Assembly (NCBI RefSeq): GCF_003290085.1
Contig: NZ_QMKJ01000001.1
Span: forward strand, 310,001 to 374,000
DNA: 64,000 bases
DNA from: Aliidiomarina sp. B3213
GTDB lineage: Bacteria; Pseudomonadota; Gammaproteobacteria; Enterobacterales; Alteromonadaceae
Direction: 5' to 3'
The notes beneath the pieces were generated by a model. The model did not search any database, was not told where the DNA came from, and saw only the letters and a program-made list of their open reading frames with translations. A program made the translations under genes and the position numbers. Below, in pieces: positions 58,398 through 64,000 of the stretch (within the stretch, counting starts at the first letter, position 1; each line of letters starts with the position of its first letter).

Positions 58398-60893
58398 ATG
58401 AAAAAATCTCTTTCACTGGCTGTTGCAGCTGCGCTATTTACTGTTTCTTGCGCAAGTGTGACCGAGCCTCAAACCAATTCCGCTCCAGTCGTTCAAAGTT
58501 ACCAAACCGAGCAAGCGACGCATTCTCAGACAAACCCACATGAGCTCACGTTAGAGCAAATCATGGCGCATCCTGATTGGATTGGGAATGCTCCAGAGAA
58601 TCCATTTTGGTCTTTCAACGGTGAAATGGTGCTGTACACGCAAAAAGAGCAGGGTAGCCCTGTTCGTCGTTTACAGCATATTGGTTTGAACGAATCACAC
58701 CACCATATGACGGTGCCTTTAGCGCACCTTCATCGACATGCTCATGCGAACGCTGTATACAACAGCGAAAGAACGCTAGCTGCTTATACTTTTGAGGGAA
58801 ATGTATTTGTTTACGATTTGGAAAACCAAACGTATAACCAACTTACACAGGATCGCGCCCGCAAGACCGACGTACAATTTTTAAATAATGGCCAGATTGC
58901 GTTTCGTTCAGGAAATGAGTTTTACACGCTAGATCCTGTAACGGGTCAACAACGTTTACTAGTTTCTTTTGTTACTCAAGACAAACCCGTTGCAGTGAGT
59001 GAGCCTAGTGATTACTTAGCACGTGAAGAGCTTGATTTAATCGAATATAACCGAGTTCAGCGACAAGAGCGTCAACAACGTGCTGACTATCAAAACGATT
59101 TGGTGGCTGAAAATAGCATGACAGCGCCAGAACCTATTTATTTGGGTAGTGGTGTTCAAATTGCAGAGGTTAGCCTAGCGCCAAGTGGTGATCGTTTAAT
59201 TATTGCGACTGAAAAACCACAAGGGTGGCGTGGTGAAGGCGATTTAATGCCACGCTACGTAACCGAGTCTGGACGTATTGAAATGCAGAATGTACGTCGT
59301 CGAGTGGCGGATGCGAAGCCTTCTCATCATGACCTACACTGGGTTGACCTTAATACAGGTGAAGTTCAGCCACTAAGCTATGAAACACTTCCGGGCTTCG
59401 ATGAAGATGTTTTACAAGCAGTTCGTGAAGAGAACTACGCGGCACGAGGCGAAGTTTATGAAAGCGAACGCAAACCAAGAAATATCGAAGTATTACCAGG
59501 TTGGGCGGCAGGCCAGGACAACATTGAGTGGACTGCAAACGGTGAGCAAGTAGCGGTATTGCTGCGTAGCTGGGATAACAAAGACCGTTGGATTGCTACT
59601 GTAAACTTCGAAAGTAGCGAATTGGTATCTGAGCATCGTTTACATGATGAAGCATGGACCAATAATCGCGCTTTTAATGACCTAGGTTGGTTAGATGACG
59701 GTGAAACGCTTTGGTACAGCTCTGAAGAGTCTGGCTATGGTCATTTGTATCGTAAAGACATGGCGAGTGGTGATGTAACGGCGCTTACTTCAGGCAGCTT
59801 TATTGTGGACGAAGTTGTATTGAGTGAAAATGAAGACTACTTCTATTTCCATGCGAATAAGCCTCATCCTGGTGTGTATGAAATCTATCGTGTTTCTGTG
59901 AATGGGGGAGATTTAGAGCAACTTACTAACCTCGGTGGTATTAGTACCTTTGTGCTGAGTCCAGACGAGTCACAACTGCTTATTTCTAACTCCCAAGCGA
60001 CGCGTCCAACCGAGCTTTTTGTTCAGGACAACAGTGTTGGTGCGCAGGCACGACAAATTACCGAGACTGTATCTGAAGATTTCGCAGAAATCGCATGGCA
60101 AGCGCCTGAAATCGTTGCTGTACCATCAAGTCATGGCGAGCATCCTATTTATAGCCGCGTTTACTACCCAGACAACTTTGATGCTGAAAAAGCAGAACAA
60201 TATCCAGCAGTGGTGTTTATTCACGGTGCCGGTTATTTACAAAACGCTCATGCTGGCTGGTCTAACTATTTCCGCGAATACATGTTCCATAACCTTTTAA
60301 CTCAAAAGGGTTATGTGGTTCTTGACCTCGATTACCGTGGGTCACGTGGTTATGGCAGAGATTGGCGTACAGCAATATATCGCCAAATGGGTACGCCAGA
60401 AGTAGAAGACTTGGTTGATGTAGTGAACTACATGAGCGCAGAGCTTAACGTAGACGCTGAGCGCGTAGGTACTTATGGTGGCTCTTACGGCGGTTTCTTA
60501 ACTTTGATGGCGTTGTTTAAAGAACCTGGCGTGTTCCAAGCAGGGGCGGCGTTACGGTTAGTTTCTGACTGGGCTACGTATAACACAGGCTATACGTCGA
60601 ATATTTTGAACTTACCGCAAGAAGATACGATCGCTTATCGTCGTAGTTCTCCTATTTACTTTGCTGAAGGCTTGGAAGACTCGCTTCTGATTAGCGCTCC
60701 AATGGTCGACGATAACGTGTTTTTCCAAGACTCCGTGCGACTTGTTCAACGTCTTATTGAGCTTGAGAAACAAGACTTTGAAACGGCTATCTTCCCTGTA
60801 GAGCCCCATGGGTTTGTTCAGCCATCAAGCTGGTTGAATCAATACAGAAGAATTTTGAAGCTGTTCGAAGACAACCTTCATGAGACTGACTAA
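58398..60893 (+). CDS. S9-family prolyl oligopeptidase, DPP-IV-like, exported
   Basis: Exported serine peptidase of 831 residues. The signal peptide (about 1-20) ends near FTVSC, a weak lipobox, so it may be a lipoprotein. A beta-propeller region (about 50-560, with several WSFN-, GEMVLYT-like repeats) caps an alpha/beta hydrolase domain (about 580-831). The nucleophile is S696 in GTYGGSYGGF, with H804 in EPHGFV and the Asp at D771/D772 in VDDNVFFQ. In most DPP-IV-like enzymes this Asp follows HG; here the segment reads ISAPMVDDN. It would remove dipeptides from peptide N-termini. It stands alone between two terminators. Confidence 0.93.
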   Translation: MKKSLSLAVAAALFTVSCASVTEPQTNSAPVVQSYQTEQATHSQTNPHELTLEQIMAHPDWIGNAPENPFWSFNGEMVLYTQKEQGSPVRRLQHIGLNESHHHMTVPLAHLHRHAHANAVYNSERTLAAYTFEGNVFVYDLENQTYNQLTQDRARKTDVQFLNNGQIAFRSGNEFYTLDPVTGQQRLLVSFVTQDKPVAVSEPSDYLAREELDLIEYNRVQRQERQQRADYQNDLVAENSMTAPEPIYLGSGVQIAEVSLAPSGDRLIIATEKPQGWRGEGDLMPRYVTESGRIEMQNVRRRVADAKPSHHDLHWVDLNTGEVQPLSYETLPGFDEDVLQAVREENYAARGEVYESERKPRNIEVLPGWAAGQDNIEWTANGEQVAVLLRSWDNKDRWIATVNFESSELVSEHRLHDEAWTNNRAFNDLGWLDDGETLWYSSEESGYGHLYRKDMASGDVTALTSGSFIVDEVVLSENEDYFYFHANKPHPGVYEIYRVSVNGGDLEQLTNLGGISTFVLSPDESQLLISNSQATRPTELFVQDNSVGAQARQITETVSEDFAEIAWQAPEIVAVPSSHGEHPIYSRVYYPDNFDAEKAEQYPAVVFIHGAGYLQNAHAGWSNYFREYMFHNLLTQKGYVVLDLDYRGSRGYGRDWRTAIYRQMGTPEVEDLVDVVNYMSAELNVDAERVGTYGGSYGGFLTLMALFKEPGVFQAGAALRLVSDWATYNTGYTSNILNLPQEDTIAYRRSSPIYFAEGLEDSLLISAPMVDDNVFFQDSVRLVQRLIELEKQDFETAIFPVEPHGFVQPSSWLNQYRRILKLFEDNLHETD

Positions 60894-60918
60894 GTACTAG
60901 AGATAATTAAGTGATAAG

Positions 60919-60950
60919 CGCCCTTTGTGTTTCGCAAAGGGCGTTTTTTT
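60919..60950 (+). terminator. Terminator after the S9 peptidase gene
   Basis: A 9-bp stem CGCCCTTTG (60919-60927) with CAAAGGGCG (60935-60943), a 7-base loop and seven T. It sits just before the stop of the convergent rhomboid gene. Confidence 0.92.
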
Positions 60951-60954
60951 ACGT

Positions 60955-61524
60955 CTATTTCTTTAATATGCGAGAGGCCGTATTGCGTAATAACGGAACG
61001 GCTAATGCACCGCCCATAGAACCGCCAATATGCGACCAATAAGCGATAGTAGCTCCGTCTAGCCACTCTACAGGAGTGCCTGCGCTATATAAGTCCCAAA
61101 TAAGTTTTATAATTAATAACGCCAACAAAGCGGCACCAAATTTAGGCTCATTCTTTAACGTGTTTACAGCGCAATAGACGTAAATACCGTAAGCCACACC
61201 AGAAAACCCAACAAATGTTTGATCAGCGCCCATAAGCAGTGGAAACGCGCTAGCGAACAAACCCGCAATAACGACCACATTTAAAAGTAATCTGTTTGAT
61301 AGGTATTGTTTGAAGGCGAAGTTCAGTAGCAAAATTGCCGCAACATTAAATAGAAGATGTTTGCCATTAAGATGAACAAGGTGGGTAGTGAGCAGACGCC
61401 AGGGTTGCGAACTTGTTTCAGCTTCGTTGATCACAAGAAAGTCGTTCCATGCACTGTTAAAGAACAAAAGTGTGCAAATTAGGCTAATAGACAGTGCCGT
61501 GAGATAGGACTTTAGATAGAGCAT
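60955..61524 (-). CDS. rrtA: Rhomboid-family intramembrane protease, rhombosortase-like
   Basis: Polytopic inner-membrane serine protease of 189 residues with about six helices. The nucleophile S108 is in VGFSGVAYG and the His H165 is in SHIGGSMGG; the oxyanion-side motif HLLFN (H56, N60) and WRLLTTHLVHL are present. Small size and the HLVHLNGKHLLFN pattern resemble the rhombosortase group, which cleaves GlyGly-CTERM tails of exported proteins. No protein with such a tail is encoded in the window. A general rhomboid is the alternative. It is divergent from the ggt lipoprotein gene. Confidence 0.82.
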   Translation of the reverse strand: MLYLKSYLTALSISLICTLLFFNSAWNDFLVINEAETSSQPWRLLTTHLVHLNGKHLLFNVAAILLLNFAFKQYLSNRLLLNVVVIAGLFASAFPLLMGADQTFVGFSGVAYGIYVYCAVNTLKNEPKFGAALLALLIIKLIWDLYSAGTPVEWLDGATIAYWSHIGGSMGGALAVPLLRNTASRILKK

Positions 61525-61607
61525 ACTGATTTCCTTGCTTTATTGTTCTTGTTGTAAGGGCAGTATGATAAAGTTTTGTCCTTGTTAAAATCAAAATTAT
61601 TGTTGCT

Positions 61608-63347
61608 ATGCGCGTTTCTCTTTATATCTTAATTGCATTCTCTTTGTTGGCTTGTAGCGAGCCACAAACATCAACAGAACCAAGTTCTGCCGACCCTGAA
61701 GCGGCCACCGGCTTCATTGAGCATGGTGTTGTTGTCGCTGATAACTATATGGTCGTTGCGGCAAATCCTCATGCCGCAGAAGCTGGGGCGAATATTTTGT
61801 CTGCAGGGGGCAGTGCTATTGATGCTGCGGTAGCGGTACAAGCTATGCTTACGTTAGTTGAACCTCAGTCCTCGGGTATTGGTGGTGGTGCATTTATGCT
61901 TTATTACCACGCCGAGGAACAAAAACTGTATGCGCTGGACGCGCGTGAAACCGCTCCATCTGAAGCTACACCTGAATTATTCCTGAATGAAAATGGTGAG
62001 CCACCAAGTTGGATAGACGCAGTTGTTGGAGGTCGCTCTGTTGGTGCTCCCGGCGTTGTTCGAGGATTAGAAATGGCGCATCAAAGCTTTGGAGCGTTGC
62101 CATGGAATACTTTGTTTGAAGATGCAATTGAGCTTGCTGAACAAGGGTTTGAGGTTTCTCCACGGTTAGCAAAACTAGTCGCCATGGAAATGAATCCTGG
62201 ACTTAAGCGTATGCCGGTAGCTGCAGATTACTTTTATCCTAACGGAGTGCCGTTAGCTGAAGGCGATTTACTGATCAATCAAGCGCTCGCAAATTCGCTC
62301 TCGCTTATCGCTGAGCAGGGCGCAGATGGCTTTTATACTGGAGAATTAGCAGAAGAAATTGTCCATGCGGTGCAAAACTCCCCAATCGCGCCTGGTTTAT
62401 TAAACTTAAGTGATCTAGCGAATTATCAAGCTAAGTGGCGCGAGCCGGTTTGTGGACCTTATCGTGAGTATCAGGTATGCAGCATGGGTTTACCGAGTTC
62501 AGGTGGTATTACCATGCTGCAAACATTGGGTATGTTGAACACGTTCGACATGGGGGCAATGGACATTGAAGAAGGTCTTCATTATTTCACGCAAGCATCT
62601 CGTTTAGCGTTTGCGGACCGTAATCTATATTTAGCTGATGGTGACTTTGTCGATGTGCCTGTTGAGGGAATGTTGAATGCGGAGTACCTTGAACAACGTG
62701 CGCAACTCATTGGTGATTCGGATATCGGTAAAGCACAACCAGGCACACCTGTTGATGCTCCAGTTTACGCCAACGCAGTAATGATGGAGCAACCAAACAC
62801 CTCGCACTTTTCGATTGTCGATGCAGCGGGTAATGTCGTGTCGATGACCACCAGTATTGAGATGGGGTTTGGTTCTACGGTTATGGCGGGTGGTTTTCTA
62901 TTGAATAACCAATTAACTGACTTTTCTATTGTTCCTGAACGTAACGGGGTGCCGGTAGCAAATAGAGTGGAAGCCGGAAAGCGACCACGTAGCTCTATGA
63001 CGCCTGTAATCATGTTCGGAGTGGATCAACAACCTGTTTATGCTCTAGGCTCTCCAGGTGGGCAACGTATTATCAACTACGTCACACAAGTTATTTTGGG
63101 TTTATCCGATTGGGATAAATCACTACAACAAGCCATTGAAATGCCGCACATTACGAACCTTAATGGTTCGACCGCCGTTGAAGAAGACCTAGCGCCACAA
63201 AGTTGGCTGAGAGCGTTGCAAGAGCGGGGACATGATGTCCAAGTTCGCGGTTTAAATAGTGGTATACATGGTATATATCTGCGACCTGATCAACGCTTGG
63301 AAAGCGGTGTTGATCCTCGTAGAGAGGGTAAGGCTATTGGATTATGA
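61608..63347 (+). CDS. ggt: Gamma-glutamyltransferase, lipoprotein form
   Basis: N-terminal nucleophile hydrolase of 579 residues that cleaves gamma-glutamyl bonds, as in glutathione. The signal peptide ends at SLLAC (Cys at about residue 16), so this one is lipid-anchored; many GGTs are soluble and periplasmic. The autocatalytic Thr is T398 in NTSHFSIVDAAGN, where the precursor splits into two subunits. The substrate-binding Arg region (LDARETAP) and PSSGGITMLQTL, SPGGQRI blocks are present. It overlaps the next gene by four bases. Confidence 0.95.
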   Translation: MRVSLYILIAFSLLACSEPQTSTEPSSADPEAATGFIEHGVVVADNYMVVAANPHAAEAGANILSAGGSAIDAAVAVQAMLTLVEPQSSGIGGGAFMLYYHAEEQKLYALDARETAPSEATPELFLNENGEPPSWIDAVVGGRSVGAPGVVRGLEMAHQSFGALPWNTLFEDAIELAEQGFEVSPRLAKLVAMEMNPGLKRMPVAADYFYPNGVPLAEGDLLINQALANSLSLIAEQGADGFYTGELAEEIVHAVQNSPIAPGLLNLSDLANYQAKWREPVCGPYREYQVCSMGLPSSGGITMLQTLGMLNTFDMGAMDIEEGLHYFTQASRLAFADRNLYLADGDFVDVPVEGMLNAEYLEQRAQLIGDSDIGKAQPGTPVDAPVYANAVMMEQPNTSHFSIVDAAGNVVSMTTSIEMGFGSTVMAGGFLLNNQLTDFSIVPERNGVPVANRVEAGKRPRSSMTPVIMFGVDQQPVYALGSPGGQRIINYVTQVILGLSDWDKSLQQAIEMPHITNLNGSTAVEEDLAPQSWLRALQERGHDVQVRGLNSGIHGIYLRPDQRLESGVDPRREGKAIGL

Positions 63348-63763
63348 GATTCATCTATATTTTAATTTTAGTGCTTAGTTTGGCTGCTTGTGACACGGCT
63401 ACCCAAATAAGTAAAAGAGGCCCTCATGAAGTGGCGATTGCTTACTTTGAAGCTTTGTATAACGAGAGAGACCTAGAAAAAGTGATGGAGCTTTCTAGTT
63501 TGCGTAATCGTGAACTGGTCGAGCACTACGGAAACACAGTAAGTATTGGTCGCTACATGTACAACATGAGTTTCGACCAAGTAGATATAACCGCAGAGCG
63601 TCCAACCGGTATTGTATATATGAATCGTGACAATACAGTTCGTTTGCAAGTCGCATTTACGGGGTATAACGGAACGGACCGATACGATGAAGTACGCGAA
63701 GTCGTGATGATCGACCAAGAAGGTGAGTGGCGACTAGAACGCGTACTTGATTCGCCGTATTAG
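63344..63763 (+). CDS. Small lipoprotein of unknown function, coupled to ggt
   Basis: 139 residues. The signal peptide ends in a good lipobox SLAAC (Cys at about residue 16). The mature part (GPHEVAIAYFEALYNERDLEKVMELSS and a beta-rich remainder ending in EGEWRLERVLDSPY) looks like an NTF2-like or DUF4878-like fold; the Trp-Arg-Leu end is common there. The four-base overlap with ggt suggests coupled translation and a shared job, but function is unknown. Confidence 0.85.
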   Translation: MRFIYILILVLSLAACDTATQISKRGPHEVAIAYFEALYNERDLEKVMELSSLRNRELVEHYGNTVSIGRYMYNMSFDQVDITAERPTGIVYMNRDNTVRLQVAFTGYNGTDRYDEVREVVMIDQEGEWRLERVLDSPY

Positions 63764-63765
63764 TC

Positions 63766-64000
63766 TTATTGTTTTAATGTTTCTTGGTAAGGCGGCCAGC
63801 CCAATGGTTTGCCTGCCAATAAGTGCACATGAATGTGATACACCGTTTGTCCACCATGCTCATTACAGTTCATCACTGTTCGGTAGCCATCTTCCGCGAA
63901 ACCTTGCTCTCTAGCTATTTGACCAGCAACCCAATATAAATGACCCACAACTTCTTTGTGTTGCTCAGAAATATCATTCACCGTAGCAATAGGTTCTTTC
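63766..64000 (-). CDS. hinT: HIT-family nucleotide-binding protein, HinT-like (5' end outside window)
   Basis: Phosphoramidase of the histidine-triad superfamily. Only the C-terminal 77 or so residues are present; the frame is open to the right edge, and a GTG at 63979-63981 is an internal Val (IATVNDIS), not a start. The triad VYHIHVHLLAG is intact, and the preceding AEDGYRTVMNCNEHGGQ fits HinT. It is convergent with the small lipoprotein gene, 2 bp apart. Confidence 0.93.
   Translation of the reverse strand, partial: KEPIATVNDISEQHKEVVGHLYWVAGQIAREQGFAEDGYRTVMNCNEHGGQTVYHIHVHLLAGKPLGWPPYQETLKQ

Noticed and set aside
63979-63981. GTG as the start of the HIT-family gene
   Set aside because: The conserved residues IATVND continue upstream to the window edge, so the GTG is an internal Val codon.

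Overview
The window is about 64 kb of gene-dense chromosomal DNA from a marine gammaproteobacterium of the order Alteromonadales. Family Idiomarinaceae (Idiomarina, Pseudidiomarina or Aliidiomarina) is my best guess; it rests on gene order, protein style, moderate GC and the strong emphasis on peptide and amino-acid breakdown, not on a database search. I recognise no insertion sequence, prophage, CRISPR array, rRNA or tRNA. No gap between genes exceeds 300 bases.

Layout. 1-5771: 3' part of sppA, then an RND efflux adaptor and pump. 5860-8088: slyD-like isomerase, ygfZ, and the divergent sdhE-ygfX pair. 8096-12564: nadB, divergent from the envelope-stress operon rpoE-rseA-rseB-rseC. 12669-18838: the classic run lepA-lepB-rnc-era-recO-pdxJ-acpS, with many overlapping stops and starts. 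18861-24939: relA-mazG, pyrG, eno. 24957-31472: an unrecognised gene, then ftsB-ispD-ispF-truD-surE-pcm-nlpD-rpoS. 31469-35835: mutS (convergent), pncC and recA behind a textbook LexA-controlled promoter. 35975-40072: a DUF885 lipoprotein, an EAL/HDOD protein and an RssA-like patatin. 40131-49782: putP, then pspF-sapABCDF on the minus strand, divergent from pspABC with a sigma-54 promoter. 49938-58313: methionine gamma-lyase followed by a complete phenylalanine/tyrosine breakdown pathway (phhA, phhB, tyrR, hppD, hmgA, fahA, maiA). 58398-64000: S9 peptidase, rhomboid/rhombosortase-like protease, gamma-glutamyltransferase lipoprotein with a small partner lipoprotein, and the 3' part of a hinT-like gene.

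How the genes work together. The strongest regulatory story is the aromatic amino-acid block. TyrR-type palindromes (TGTAAA-N6-TTTACA-like) lie before phhA, before tyrR and in a cluster of three before hppD, which suggests one local TyrR regulon carrying Phe to Tyr to fumarate plus acetoacetate. Other themes are envelope stress (RpoE/Rse, Psp, SppA, NlpD), stringent and stationary-phase control (RelA, MazG, RpoS) and DNA repair (MutS, RecA). Secreted or lipid-anchored hydrolases (DUF885, S9, GGT) plus PutP and Sap uptake fit a peptide-eating life style.

Most of the window is ordinary conserved core genome. I do not see a wholly new system. The items most worth a second look are the TyrR operator array, the lineage-specific gene between eno and ftsB, the rhombosortase-like protease with no substrate nearby, the degenerate EAL/HDOD protein, and the lipoprotein pair of GGT and its small neighbour.
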